Notes: generated by a model from the letters alone, not told the origin. A DNA stretch of 64,000 nt from Campylorhamphus procurvoides (GCA_013396655.1 WBMV01006179.1:693460-757459), one strand, 5' to 3'. Counted from the stretch's first letter, positions 32,926-44,775 are shown. Made by a program: numbers and translations.

Positions 32926-34432
32926 TGCTGTGGTTTTGGGGTTTGGATTGGTTTTTAATCATCCAGACTTGAAGAGGACTTTCAATCCCTGCCCTGGTGC
33001 TCAGTGTAGAGCTGAATGACACTATGGAAAGCATTTTGCTTTCAAGTAACCTCAGGTATTTGTCAAATCTCTCTTTCCTGTTAAATTTCCACGGAGTTTC
33101 ATAGCACTGGAGCTCTCTGATTCCTGTTGGGACTCTGGCTGCAGCACTCCTGTCCTTTCACACTCCCCAGGGCTGCAGGTTGTGTTCATGGCAGTGATTC
33201 TGGTGGTGTGTTTTGGTCCTGGGCTCTGGTTGCCTGGGCCACCCCATGGACACGGACCATGGCAGGACCACCCCACTGATTTATTCTGGCATGGAAAACG
33301 ATACCACTACAGTTAAACCTGTGCATTTAACACACAACCCTGTGCATTTAACACACATCCTTGCTTTGTATTCATATAGACTTTGCCTTTGAATCTAAGT
33401 GTTTGCTCTGAATCTTTGGCCACTTTTCTCCTCTTCTTTCATTTTCTCTCCTGCCTTTGCCTGGCTACAGTCTCAAGATGTTTGCCAAATATTCCACAGT
33501 ACAGCAAGAAATCCATGTTGAGAGATACCAAATTCCTGTTAGCTCTTAAGGTTGGAAGAGGTGTGTTAGGTAGCCCATCACATAAAGCTTGATAAAAATC
33601 CCTGAGTAAATGCCACGGGAACCCTCCAGGAATAGAGCCTTTAATCTTTAGATCGTCTAAAAGGAGCCTGGTGACATGACTTGGCTTATTGCAGAAAGCT
33701 AATTTCAGTGACTCTGGTGAGATTGTGAAGATCCTCGAGTCCTTCACCCTGTCCTGTTCCAAGAGGCAGAAATGAGTTCTTGTTCATGACTTTTTTTTTC
33801 CCCCTCTCCCAATGCTAAAATACAAAAAAAATTACAAAGACATTAAAAATCCTTGAGGATGTCTAAGATTTTTACCTTTCCAAGGTGCAGGATGTGGCTG
33901 TTCTCCCCACCCAGGACAAGGGCTGAGCCAGAGCATCCTTGGGACCACTTGGCTCAGGGTGCCAATATTTTGGGTGCTGAGGAAGGGCTGTCCCTTTGTC
34001 TGCTGGAAAATGAGGTCTCTTTTCTGCTGATTTAACATCCCTCAAAGCAGGAGAGGATGGCTCCATGGGATAATGGGTGGCTGGGAATACACTGTCCTAA
34101 GGAGAGAAACTACAGCAGGCAAGAGCAGGGGTTTTGTTGTGTTATTTATTATTTTAATATTGGCATCTGAATATTTTATTTTAAATTACATTATGAGTGG
34201 GAAAAAAAGAAAGCAACAAGGAAATACTTGGGAAAGAGCTTTGTTCTTATTAAAAAAGATAGAACCTGCATAACTAATTCAAATTAACTTAGAACTTTTC
34301 TTCCCTTCAATATTTTTTCCCAATAAGTAATAAAACCTGGAAAATCATTTATTTTGGCTGTTTCCTACAACAGCATTTCATCAGTGGGGGATATGTAGGA
34401 AAATTGGTTTGTGATGTAGGCAACTAGTGACA
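32926..34432. other. Single-copy noncoding sequence
   Basis: No gene recognised. A 21-bp direct repeat occurs at about 33318-33360 ('cctgtgcatttaacacacaa' twice, second copy slightly different). Confidence 0.45.
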
Positions 34433-34434
34433 GG

Positions 34435-34690
34435 AGCAGAGGGAACGGGCTCAGGCTGTGCCAGGGCCGGGGCAGGGGGGACAGCAGGAGGAATTTGTGC
34501 CTGGAAAGGGTGGGCAGGCCTTGGCAGGGGCTGCCCAGGGAGGGTTGGAGTGCCCAGCCCTGGAGGTGCCCAAGGCAGGACTGGCCGTGGCACTCAGTGC
34601 TCTGGGCTGGGGACAAGGTGGGCATCGGGCAAAGGGTGGGCTCTGGGGGCTGGGAGGGCTTTTCCAGCCTCGGTGATTTTGGGATTGTGC
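34435..34690 (+). mobile_element. CR1 LINE fragment, 'AAAAGCC' subfamily, 3' end intact
   Basis: Plus-strand CR1: 'gacagcaggaggaatttgtg', 'ggtgggcaggccttggcagg', 'gcccagggagggttggagtg', 'gctctgggctggggacaagg', 'ggtgggctctgggggctggg' and 'gagggcttttccagcctcgg'. About 255 bp. Long frames here are CR1-derived. Confidence 0.93.
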
Positions 34691-35290
34691 TGCTGGGCCA
34701 TCACGGCCCTGCCACGCAGCCTGGTGGTCCCCAAAGCCAGAGGCTGTCCCTGGGTGAGGGGACCTGAAGAGCAGGAAAGGTGGGGATGCAGAAGTTGTGC
34801 CAGCCCTGCCCCACCTGGGCTTTTTGGGGGCAGAAATGCCCACTCTGATTTCGTACCTCTTGGAGGTTGAGAATTGCATGGTTGTACCAAGACAATGCTC
34901 CTCGTGTGTTAATTAGTTTCTTCTCAGGGCTAATGAGCACTGTGCTAACACACCCCTGTGCTCCTGCAGGGGAGGCAGTTTGGGAGGAGGTCACCTCTCA
35001 TTTCCCTTTATCCTCCACATCCAATTGGAGTTCATGTCTGGGTTCATTCTGAGCCTGCTTATAAAATTCCGGATGGTTCTTATTTTATGTCAATTGGTTC
35101 TTATCTTCTTAATCTGAAACTTCAATGTTTGCCGTGAGCGGCTCCGAAAGGCCTTGTGCTTCTGGGGGAGATGATGGGAACTGTGCTTGCAATTTTGGAG
35201 GGAGTAGAAGAAAGCTGGGCACCATTAATCTCCTATCAAGACATAATCTAGGCACATCGAGGTGCTGAATGGGTGTTTTGTGCAAGAATT
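34691..35290. other. Single-copy sequence, conserved-looking at its right side
   Basis: 34860-35290 is unique and AT-rich with retained CpG ('tgccgtgagcggctccgaaa') and a TTAATTAG core at 34908-34915. No gene. Confidence 0.27.
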
Positions 35291-36230
35291 GATAAACAGT
35301 TGATCGACAGAAGAAGCTGAATCTGAGTTCTGCTGCTCTGACCAGCGGGCTCAGTAATTTACTTCTTACCATCCTTCCTCCTGAGAAACCTTCCCTGGAA
35401 ATAAAGGGAGCATCCAAGTGCTGTAATTTGATTATTTTTGATTTTTAAATGTTATTTGGTGATTTAAATAGAAATGCCAGGAATAGCTGATACAGAATAC
35501 ACTGACAATAATGTGACTGTACATTAAAAACACACCAGGAACTTCCATGGGATCTGGTTTGGGGTTGGGGTCCCCACTCTGTTGAATTCTATTTTCCAAG
35601 CTGTGGTATTTAATTGACCATTTGTCTAAGCAGATAAATGGGTGTCACTTTCTCAGAATAAAAAATAATTCCTTATTCAACTCCCTTTTAAAAATATTCA
35701 TGTAACTATTTCATAGCAAAGTTACTTTTCTGTGAACTTTTTACGGGGTATGGTCCATCTTAAGAGCGAAGCAGAGGATGAATATTTCCTGTAATACACA
35801 GAACAAAGATGGGCTCTGTTCCCTCTGCTGGTGCCATGCTCAGAAGAAAAGTAAATAGGGAAATATTTCCATTTCGCCCAACTAAAACCATTTGATCCAT
35901 CGCAATATAGCACTGCTCTGGAAAATTTAAATAATAATAAATATGGCATGCTGAACAACACTCGGGAAGGGGCTGCCAGTGTTCTCAGAACAGTTAATAA
36001 AGTAGTCACAAATGATTCTGCCCACTTTTGTCCCAAAGAGGATCATATTTAATGCTCCATTTAATTTGCTCAAATGTCAGGGAACATCAAAAGGGGAAAT
36101 TTATTGTATTAGTCACTGAAAGAGATATAGTAGGAGCATCATGCTATCTAAAGATGATTAATAAAAATAGCTATTGATTTTGCAAAGTCAATAAATCCAG
36201 CTGTTCCAACGATGGCATTAGTCAGTCCCA
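35290..36230. other. Candidate conserved noncoding block
   Basis: About 900 bp of unique AT-rich sequence ('tagtaggagcatcatgctat', 'ccaacgatggcattagtcag') with ATTAAT and TTTAAATA cores and no repeat similarity. Part of the densest run of such sequence (35-43 kb). Confidence 0.33.
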
Positions 36231-36504
36231 GGGACTAGTTTAGTTTGTTTGGGCCCCTGCAGATGGATCTGCAGCTTCTGCTGCTGTCCCTGCCAGGGGG
36301 ATGAGAATGGGCTGTGCTGGGTCCTCCCTCCCTGGGAGCAGAAGTCCCACCAACCACAGATGGGACTCTGAATGACAGCACAATCTCCCTGTTCTGGTCT
36401 AGGTGCAAACCAGCTGTGCCTGTGCAGTCACCAGGGAGGCTCTGGGGACACAGGCTGGAGAAAGGCACCACTGAGGTGTGTCCAAGCCATTGAGAAGGGA
36501 GAGA
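36231..36504. other. Single-copy noncoding sequence
   Basis: Nothing recognised. Confidence 0.4.
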
Positions 36505-36748
36505 GAACCAGGGAATGGTTTAGTTGGAAAAACCCTCCAGGACCATCGAGTCCAGCCATTAACCCAGCACTGCCCAGGCCACCCCTGACCATGTCCCCAA
36601 GTGTCACACCCACATGGCTTTTAAATTCCTCCAGGGGCAGGAATTCCTCCACCCCTGCCCTGGGCAGGTGTGCCAGGGCTGGACAGCCCTTTCCAGGCAG
36701 GAATTATTCCCAATATCCCCCCTGGCCCTGCCCTGTCCCATCCTGAGC
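36505..36748 (-). mobile_element. CR1-like LINE fragment, different subfamily
   Basis: 'gggaatggtttagttggaaa', 'accctccaggaccatcgagt', 'ccagccattaacccagcact', 'cctccaggggcaggaattcc', 'ccctttccaggcaggaatta': reverse complement of a CR1 3' end of the 'catcgagtccaaccattaac' type. It is followed at 36754-36795 by a 21-bp direct duplication ('atcccatttcctcggattg' twice). Confidence 0.85.
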
Positions 36749-36799
36749 CCATTATCCCATTTCCTCGGATTGTGATCCCATTTCCTCGGATTGCCTGTG

Positions 36800-38185
36800 C
36801 AGTGTGGGGCTGCCCCAGCTCTCCCCTGACCCAGATTTGAGGTGTCAAGTGGTTTACAGTGTCTTTAACAATGCTTTTTAATTATTTTTATTATTTTCCT
36901 CTGCATTTTGATGCCTGGGACTGCTCCTCAGCCTCTCACTCTGCCTGCCCTCGTTGCTGTAATTCTCCTTTCTTGAGCAGCCCTCGCTGGTATTTAGGCA
37001 GAATCTCATCCCTTCCCTCTCCCATGAACTGGGCCTTTGGGAAAACAATTCCAGTGATGAGGTTTTGTGAATTGGAGTTTTTCCCTCTCTGCATAACTTC
37101 TGTAGGAACACATTCCAAGGAAAACATGCTGGCCATGTTTGCACAGTAATTCTCCCAAAGGGCCAAGCCAGGCTCACTGGACTCATCTCCCAGTGGTGTA
37201 AGCCTTGAACTTGGCTTAGGACTGCTGAAGGAACCTAAAATAAGTCAGTATTTGGCATGAGAACGTGGAAAGCACTGGCTGATTTCAACACTTCCTTCTC
37301 TGTTTATTTTCTCAGACGTCACTGTACTAATTTTTCTTGGGTTGAAGATGGGAAAAAATTAAGGCTGCTGACTTCAGTTTAAAAATATTTCTGCGGCAAT
37401 ACCATTTCAACATTTCCTTTCTGAACCCTGGAGCAGCTGAGTTGCATTTGCAAAAATGATCATGAGAAGTTTGCAGAGATTGCAGGGACTGGTGCTGATG
37501 AGGATGAGCACAAACCTGCCAGGATCTTTCAGTGAGGGGCAAAAGAAAGCTCTAATTTAAATACTAAAGTCACTCACCAAACAAATGCAGAATAAACTAT
37601 AGGATGGGGTAGGTCTTGGCAGCTTTGAAGGTTTCAGGATTGCTGCTTCATTTCTGGTGTGCTATCATGAGCCTTAGGTCACTATTTTAAGGAGCAATAG
37701 GAAAGCAGAAGCCACTGGTACATTTTACAGAGGACTGAATTACCTGTCACTCAAAGTATTTAACCAGAAAAGATACATATTCCCTAAAAATCCCACTGTA
37801 TTCAGTGCATGAATGGGGAAGATACACTGAGCAACCTTCGTGATACAGGGAAAGGCTGAAGAATCACTGTGCACTTGTTTGATGTCTGCTGGGAGCTTTC
37901 CTTGTGTCCTTCTGGAAATCGCCCAACACTGAAATCATTGGTGGCTGTCACCATGTCCTGTCTGGGGCCTGCAGGAAATGCTTTTGGAATTTGGGAGTTG
38001 CTCCAAACCTTCTCTGCTGGCCAGAGCTGCACTGAGTTGCTCCACTTGGCATGACCCAAACCTTTCCATGCTGAATTGTCTTTGGGTACGTCTTCAGATT
38101 TATAAGGTTTTTCCTTTCTGAGAGTATAAATGATCATGAGAATCAAACATTACATTACTCAAAATCCCACCCTGTCCCTGTTCCA
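36800..38185. other. Single-copy noncoding sequence
   Basis: No gene, RNA or repeat recognised. Confidence 0.45.
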
Positions 38186-38188
38186 TTG

Positions 38189-38275
38189 TCTCCTGGAGCT
38201 CTGGCAGCCTTGGGGCTGTGCCCACTGCCCTGGGGAGCCTGGGCAGTGCCCACCACCCTCTGGCTGAGCACTGGA
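38189..38275 (-). mobile_element. CR1 internal fragment, both ends missing
   Basis: 'tcctggagctctggcagcct', 'tggggctgtgcccactgccc' and 'tgggcagtgcccaccaccct' are the reverse complement of the middle of the CR1 copies at 38836 and 50980. The 3' end is absent. It lies about 560 bp from the opposite-strand copy at 38836 of the same subfamily, forming an imperfect inverted pair. Confidence 0.88.
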
Positions 38276-38832
38276 ACAGACCCCCAGCTCCTCAGGTCAG
38301 TGTGACATGAAGTCTCTGTCCCCAGTCCCACAGTGCACCTTTATCTCTGGTGTCCATCTGCTGGTGGCACCTCATTGAATGTCCTTTGGAAAACTGAAAT
38401 TCCCCTACCGAATTTCCCTTCCCCGTTGTGGCAGTGACATCTCCAAAGAACTCTGGGATGAGTTAAGCAGGATCCAGCATTCCAAGAACCACACTCCTGT
38501 CCATAATCACACCCTTCTCCTCCTCCTTGTCCTGCCTCCCTCAGGAGGGTTTCCCACAGTTCCCCTTCCACAGGTGTGGAACTCTCTGGTCTGTGGTTGC
38601 CAGAGTGTCTTTGTCAAACAAAGCAGTGTTTGACAGGTTCAGAGCCTCTGTAATCTCACCCAAAAGTTTATGAGCTCTTTAAAATGTCCATTAAAGATTC
38701 ACAAGTTGCCCTGCTCATTATTTGACATAATTTAAGCACATCCATTCTCCTTTCATTTTAGGTGGGTTTTTCTTTAAGCTTTTCTTCTCCAGGGAAATGT
38801 GCTGATAAAAGCTAATAGTGCTGCTGGTACGA
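38276..38832. other. Single-copy noncoding sequence
   Basis: Nothing recognised. Confidence 0.4.
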
Positions 38833-38835
38833 AGC

Positions 38836-39072
38836 TGTGTCAGGGCAGGGTTAGGTGGGATCTCAGGGAAAGGTCCTTCCCCCAGAGGGTGGTGGGCACT
38901 GACCAGGCTCCCCAGGGCAGTGGGCACAGCCCCAAGGCTGCCAGAGCTCCAGGAGGGTTTGGGTGATGCTCTGGGGGACAGGGGAGGAATGTTTGGGGGT
39001 CTGTGCAGGGTCAGAGGCTGTACTGGATGATCCTTGTGGGTCTCTTCCAGCTCAGGGTACTCTGTGACTCCA
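38836..39072 (+). mobile_element. CR1 LINE fragment, 'CTTGTGGGTC' subfamily, 3' end intact
   Basis: 'gggttaggtgggatctcagg', 'ccagagggtggtgggcactg', 'ctccccagggcagtgggcac', 'gccagagctccaggagggtt' and 'gatgatccttgtgggtctct', ending in 'ggtactctgtgactcc'. Close relative of the copy at 50980. Confidence 0.93.
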
Positions 39073-39845
39073 TTCTTGATTTGCCCTGGCCTGTCTCTCC
39101 TCCCCTTTCAAAGCTCCACTCCTGGAGCCCCCGATGTCCCTGAGCTCGGCCATCAGGGAGAGGATGGAGCTGAAGGAGCTCCCTGTGTGTGCCAGGAGGA
39201 GGGAAGGGGATGGAGAGGGTGCAGGGCAGGGGGTCCCCCATGAAGGTGGAGGGTGGAAATGTTGGCCCATTATGCCAGAGAGCAGATAATGTCTTCTGCA
39301 CGGGTATTAGTCTCGGTGGGTGCTGAACCATGGCAGCTTCTGAAGAGGCACCCAAGGAGACCTAATCTGGTGGGGAATGGAGACATTAGTGAACATGCTC
39401 CTTTGTAAAAGTGTTCTTATCTCAGACCTTGCATATGTACCGGGGGCTTCTGCAGTGCCCATGATAAGTAGTGCTCCTTGTTTCATTGAATGGCCGAGTA
39501 AATAGTCACATAAAACCCATATAATTTGCTGGCTTGTAAGTTAAAGCCCCAGGCAGTCTTATCACTTCTTTTGTCATGTCCCTTACACTTCCAGGGCAAT
39601 TCCGTGTCAAATTGCTCTACATTTTGCACCCTGACCCAGCAAAAGTGGAAGCCTGCAAAAAACTTACCATCTCTTCATATTTTTTCTTTCCCTTTTCCAT
39701 TTTGTACCTTATGAACTGATTCTTTTCTCCTTCCCATGAGCCGAATGTGTTCTGTGGCTGCACCCAGAGCGCAGCATTTCACCAGGGCTTGTCTGTGTTA
39801 GCCAAGTACAAAGGGAAAACAGAGGTGTTTGACTAAGTTTAAAAG
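39073..39845. other. Single-copy noncoding sequence
   Basis: Nothing recognised. Confidence 0.4.
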
Positions 39846-39849
39846 TGAA

Positions 39850-40460
39850 GATATTAATTACTGAGCAGAGAGATCTTCCCTTAATACTGATGTCCAGGCT
39901 GATACCATATTTATCTGCAAGTCCCCCAGAACAAAGGCGGCGAGGGGGAGACGCTTACCTTTGCAACCATATTTATCATGTAAATAGCTGGGGAAAGGAT
40001 CCTGCCAGTTCCATCTTTAAAACACAAAAATGCATGCATTTCACTATTTTGTAAATGCCAGAGCGCTGCAGCCTCCGCCGGAGTTAACGGTGCGGCACTT
40101 TTGTGTTCAGTAGCATGAATCATTAATCATGAGCCAGGCCATATTCTTGTACTGCTGCTGCTTTCATTACTTGGCCTAATTAAACAGTTCTCTGAACTGG
40201 AATCTCAGATTCCTCTGTTACAGATTATCATTAATTATGGTGAAAGTGCTCAGAGATGTTGGACTCAATTATATTCTGCTCAACTCTGGCACGGCGTGAT
40301 TCATTGCCCAGCCTGCGCTGCAGATGTATCTGTTCTTATCTCGCACTCCCACTTTTGTAAATTGGGCTCTGCCAGCCAACAAACCAAGAGTTATGTGCTG
40401 CGTTTTCATTAAAAACATGTTGGAGAAGCACACACCAATTAAGGAGCCTGTATTTTATGC
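39850..40460. other. Candidate conserved noncoding block
   Basis: Unique sequence with retained CpG ('aaggcggcgagggggagacg', 'gcctccgccggagttaacgg', 'ggcacggcgtgattcattgc') interspersed with TAATTA-type cores ('atcattaattatggtg' near 40228). No repeat similarity. Confidence 0.35.
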
Positions 40461-41325
40461 CCAAGGAGCGGTGGGTTTGGGAGGGAGGGCTGAGCGAGCA
40501 GCCGCTCTGCTCCAGCCCGCGATGGATCCAGGAGGATGCTTTGGGCTCCCCTCTCCACCCTGGGTCAGGATTGCTCCTCTCCTCTGCTTTTCCACCTCTC
40601 CCAGGAGAAACAGACATCAAACACAGCCCTCACATGGTGGCCAGGAGATGTGTGCAGTCCCCAAGCCCCTTCCTTCACACAATTAGCCATGGAAATGCTG
40701 GGAATGGCCAAAGCAGCCAGAATTTTTTCTAATGATTAATTTAAAAAGTAGCAATAGCATAAGCCAGTGGTGTGACACTGTTAATGTTAATACATAACCA
40801 GCCTCCACCCCTTCCACCAGGCACAGTATAAGAAATCCACACGTGGAGGAAACACACGTGTATGCAGGTCGGGATTTCAGGATGCTTTATGTTCTAAATT
40901 GAGGCAAAATGTGAAATATAAGTATCAAGAACTAATTAAACAAATAACCATGTGAAGTGCTGCAATGAAAGAGAAGTGGATTTTTTCCCCTTTCCACGTT
41001 TGGTGTACTTAAACCTCAGTGTTTCTACCTGTTAGCTGGACCCCAGGAGTAGCTGGAAGGTGACATTGTGGTGGGTTAGGTGCTCTTGAACCAGGTAAAG
41101 ACACATGTTATGGTAAAATCAATGTGCTCTGACTCCAGGGTGGGAAATGTAAGCAGCCCTGTGGTATCCCTGGTGGGCTGAGGAGCCTGGCATGGATCAG
41201 CACAGCCCCAGTGCCCAGGGCTGAAGAAACACACCTGGGAGCAGAGCCAGTGTCCCCCCACATTCCCCTGCCCCGAGTCCCCAGCTCGGGCTGGAGCGCT
41301 CTCCTTTAGAGCTCAGCTGTTCATA
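40461..41325. other. Single-copy noncoding sequence
   Basis: Nothing recognised. 40740-41000 is AT-rich. Confidence 0.4.
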
Positions 41326-41690
41326 AAGTAGAATAGATTGCCAACAAAATTGCTTATCCTGCTTCTACATTGTCAACAGATAAGTATTTACAGATTGCAG
41401 GTTAACATGGCTCACATGAGACAGCCGGGGCCAGGGAAATTTTAAAATTCAGCGTGTGGAGAATTTATATTCATCATCATCTTCACGCCGAGCACGAGCT
41501 GTGTTTTTACTGATATATGATTAGCTAATTCACCTGCGGTAAGTGGATTTGTTTCTCCGTGTCAAAATATACACTGGATTTTATCTACAGGTAGATTGAA
41601 GCAGAGTGTCCTTGATTAAGTTATCAGGAGAGCGGCGTGGTTTGTACTCAGGCTTTGATTGCAGTGACAAAAGGCACCTAATACACAAAT
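41326..41690. other. Candidate conserved noncoding block
   Basis: Unique AT-rich sequence with retained CpG ('cttcacgccgagcacgagct', 'aggagagcggcgtggtttgt') and a TTAGCTAATT core. No repeat similarity. Confidence 0.35.
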
Positions 41691-42028
41691 AATTGGGGTG
41701 GGACCGGGAGGGAGCAGCGACCCTGCTGTTTCACCCCAGGAATGTGGGCTCAGAGCCTGCCACGAGTGCCGATGGCTTTGGCTGCCTCACTCAGAGCACA
41801 AACCAGCATCACTGGGTGGGCTGGTGGTGGTGGGAGGAGCAGAGGGCACCCACCACATCCCCCTCCTGCAGGTCCCATCCTTTGAGTCCAAATGTAGTAT
41901 TTTTGGGTGCCAGGGACACATGTGGCTGGATCTACAGTCCCTGGCAGAACAGCCCCCTCCGTGACCGTGGCAGTGGAATTACTGCAAAACCCCCAAAGTT
42001 GGAGGTGGGAGCTTTTGGGCGTCTCATT
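41691..42028. other. Single-copy noncoding sequence
   Basis: GC-mixed; nothing recognised. Confidence 0.4.
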
Positions 42029-42029
42029 T

Positions 42030-42860
42030 TCCGCAGGAGTTGAGGGTTTTAATATATATGAAAATCAGTCGTCTTGTATCTTTGCATATGTGCCTTTTGT
42101 AATATAATTTTGACAGATGGCGAGCTCGATAAATCTGGTTCCTCGCTATAGAAACCCTTGGCTTGACTCGCGCTCTCTGCAAACTTGCCTCAGACTGCTT
42201 TTGCATTTGATTTTTTAATATAGATGCCTATTTTTTTTCCTGCTCTGCTTTTGTTTTTATTTTCAACGTATCTGCCAAGTATTTTTACCCCTGATTTCCA
42301 CATACAAATTGCAACTGAGCTCTGATTTCTCTTTTTTTTTGTATATTTTTTTAGCCCTACTCAGTGCATAATGCCAGTGACTTTGCTATTCTGCATGTCG
42401 CCTTATTAAAAATAAATATGCTGCCCTGTCCCTGTTTGCACCGTCTACCATTACTGACAACAATCCCGACAAATTCTTACTATTTAAGGGTGCTGAAAAA
42501 ACTCCAGGAGGAAGCAGTTTCCTCTCCTGCCAGCTCCAGACAGGCTGCTCATTGAAAATGTAATACACTGCTGCCATGTCACAGGTCAGCTGGCAAATGG
42601 CAATCTGAATTTTAAAAGGAATATGAATAAAATTCTGTTTTATTTTGAAAATGAACTTTGTGCCCTCCATCATGAATCCAATATATGTCTTAATCTTCTA
42701 TGCTCTTGAAGCCTGCGGCTCCTGGCTGAGTCCTTTGACTCCTGAACCTAATAAGGAAATAGGTTGTTTTCTCATCCTCGCCTCATTTTTAGAGGGGCTG
42801 AAACAAACAGTCCCTATTTCAGATGTAATTGGCAAAGCATAAAAACATGTGTGTTATATA
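42030..42860. other. Candidate conserved noncoding block
   Basis: Over 800 bp of unique AT-rich sequence with isolated retained CpG ('gatggcgagctcgataaatc', 'ttggcttgactcgcgctctc') and no repeat similarity. It runs directly into the CpG-rich segment that follows. Confidence 0.35.
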
Positions 42861-43015
42861 ATTTCGGCGGTTTATGACGGAGCTCGGCGCCGCGGTGCTT
42901 TGGTCGGAAATTTGATTAAGATGTGATACCTTTGGAAATAACGCTGTCAAGATCCCGGCGCGGAATTTACCACGGGCAGCCTTTCATGTTTACCTTGCGG
43001 CCGCCACGCGAGGCT
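42861..43015. promoter_or_regulatory. Short CpG-rich segment at the edge of a conserved-looking block
   Basis: About 15 CpG in 150 bp ('cggcggtttatgacggagct', 'cggcgccgcggtgctttggt', 'atcccggcgcggaatttacc', 'ttgcggccgccacgcgaggc') embedded between AT-rich unique sequence and a G-quadruplex motif. No open exon is evident. It could be a small CpG island, an orphan enhancer promoter or simply a CpG-retaining regulatory element. Confidence 0.4.
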
Positions 43016-43019
43016 GGCA

Positions 43020-43050
43020 GGGTTGGGAGGGCTGGGAGGGCTGGGAGGGC
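43020..43050 (+). repeat. 10-bp G-rich tandem repeat / G-quadruplex motif
   Basis: Seven G-triplets separated by one- or two-base loops, from repeats of 'gggagggct'. It matches the canonical quadruplex pattern several times over. Confidence 0.85.
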
Positions 43051-43660
43051 CGGCAGCCCCTGCAGAAGGGATGCTCTGCGTTTAACCTCAGCCTGATTCA
43101 CAGCCCCAGCCCATTGCTTGGCCTTCCCACAGAATTTGGGACTCCAAAAGGTGCAGCGGGATGGTGGCAGGGACAGGAGCACTGCTGTGTCTGCACTTTT
43201 GAAGGGTGTTGTCCAAGGTGCCAATGGTACAGCTTTGTACCCTTAGCATGTGGATACAGATTTAGGATATTTGGGATGTTTTTGTTGCTGAGTGCAATCA
43301 CCCCATTCCCAGGGCACCACCCTACATGGGAATGCTGAGCATCCCTCGTGTCCCCCACCATGTCCAGATGTGCTCTGTACCTCCACTGCTGATCACATCT
43401 GTGCCAGCACAGTCCTGCTGGGCAGCTCCCACCAATTGCTGCTGTCATTTCCCTGGGGCTGTATGTTAGACAAACACCAAAAAGGAGAAACACTTTGCTC
43501 CTAAAACCACCTCGGTGATGGGCTGTGCTGGCTGGGGGTGTGGGGTCTGACCTGACAGCACAAGGGGACTTGTGGAATAGGGGTGTTTTCTCTCTTGTTA
43601 AATTTGGGGAATTTCTTCTTAAAGGCAGGATAAAAAACATCCCCCAGCATGAAAGAAGAT
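43051..43660. other. Single-copy noncoding sequence
   Basis: Nothing recognised. Confidence 0.4.
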
Positions 43661-43825
43661 TATCTATCTGTCATCTATCTATCAATTATCTCTCTATCTA
43701 TCATCTGTCTATCATGTATCAATTATCCATCCATTAACTGTCTTTTATCGGTTATCTATCTCTATGTACATAGATATATCTGTGTTTAGATGTGAGTGTA
43801 TATATACACAGATATATAAATGTAA
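43661..43825. repeat. (TATC)n microsatellite, interrupted, with flanking TA-rich tail
   Basis: 'tatctatctgtcatctatct' and similar imperfect tetranucleotide repeats to about 43765, then 'agatatatctgtg' and 'gtatatatacacagatatat'. Confidence 0.92.
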
Positions 43826-44155
43826 CCAGCTGCTGTTTCCCAGCCCCCTAAGAAGCCAAATACAGCATCTCCCAGTTTCCCCTCTCCCAAGCACTGGCAC
43901 AGCCAGTAGCCAGGCACAGAGGCTGCGTGGTGGAGCAGGAGTGTTTCAGAGGCAGGTCCCAACTCAGCAGGGCCCTTCAGCAAGTGTCTGGTGTGGAGGA
44001 GGAGGCTGATCCCCCTGGGAGCCCTGCACGGCTGAGGTGAAGCATTTCCTCGAGTGCTTTGTTGATCAGAGCCTCGAGGAGTTTCCCACAGCGGAGCCTG
44101 GGGCAGGCGCCTGCCTGTGCTGCCTTTCTGTGCAGCCCCTCCAGCTGGGGGGAGA
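43826..44155. other. Single-copy noncoding sequence
   Basis: Nothing recognised. Frames continuing through here are carried by the adjacent minisatellite and gap. Confidence 0.4.
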
Positions 44156-44159
44156 AACC

Positions 44160-44775
44160 CTGGAGAACATCCTCCTCTGGTTCCAAATCCCAAACCCCTG
44201 TAGAACATCCTCCTCTGNNNNNNNNNNNNNNNNNNNNNNNNNNNNNNNNNNNNNNNNNNNNNNNNNNNNNNNNNNNNNNNNNNNNNNNNNNNNNNNNNNN
44301 NNNNNNNNNNNNNNNNNNNNNNNNNNNNNNNNNNNNNNNNNNNNNNNNNNNNNNNNNNNNNNNNNNNNNNNNNNNNNNNNNNNNNNNNNNNNNNNNNNNN
44401 NNNNNNNNNNNNNNNNNNNNNNNNNNNNNNNNNNNNNNNNNNNNNNNNNNNNNNNNNNNNNNNNNNNNNNNNNNNNNNNNNNNNNNNNNNNNNNNNNNNN
44501 NNNNNNNNNNNNNNNNNNNNNNNNNNNNNNNNNNNNNNNNNNNNNNNNNNNNNNNNNNNNNNNNNNNNNNNNNNNNNNNNNNNNNNNNNNNNNNNNNNNN
44601 NNGCAGAACATCCTCCTCTGGTTCCAAACCCCAACCCCCAGCAGAACATCCTCCTCTGGTTCCAGACCCCAAAACCCAGCAGAACATCTTCCTCTGGTTC
44701 CAAACCCCAAATCCCAGCAGAACATCATCCTCTGGTTCCAAACTCCAAACCCCAGCAGAATATCCTGCACCCCAA
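44160..44775. repeat. 38-bp minisatellite interrupted by a gap
   Basis: Units of 38 bp beginning 'agcagaacatcctcctctgg' followed by 'ttccaaaccccaaaccc'. One to two copies are seen before the gap and four after. The period is not a multiple of three, so different frames are visited, and the long frames annotated across this region consist mostly of N. Confidence 0.92.
44218..44602. other. Assembly gap (385 N)
   Basis: Run of N inside the 38-bp minisatellite, presumably because the array could not be assembled. If the fill is repeat only, 385 bp would hold about ten units. Confidence 0.99.
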
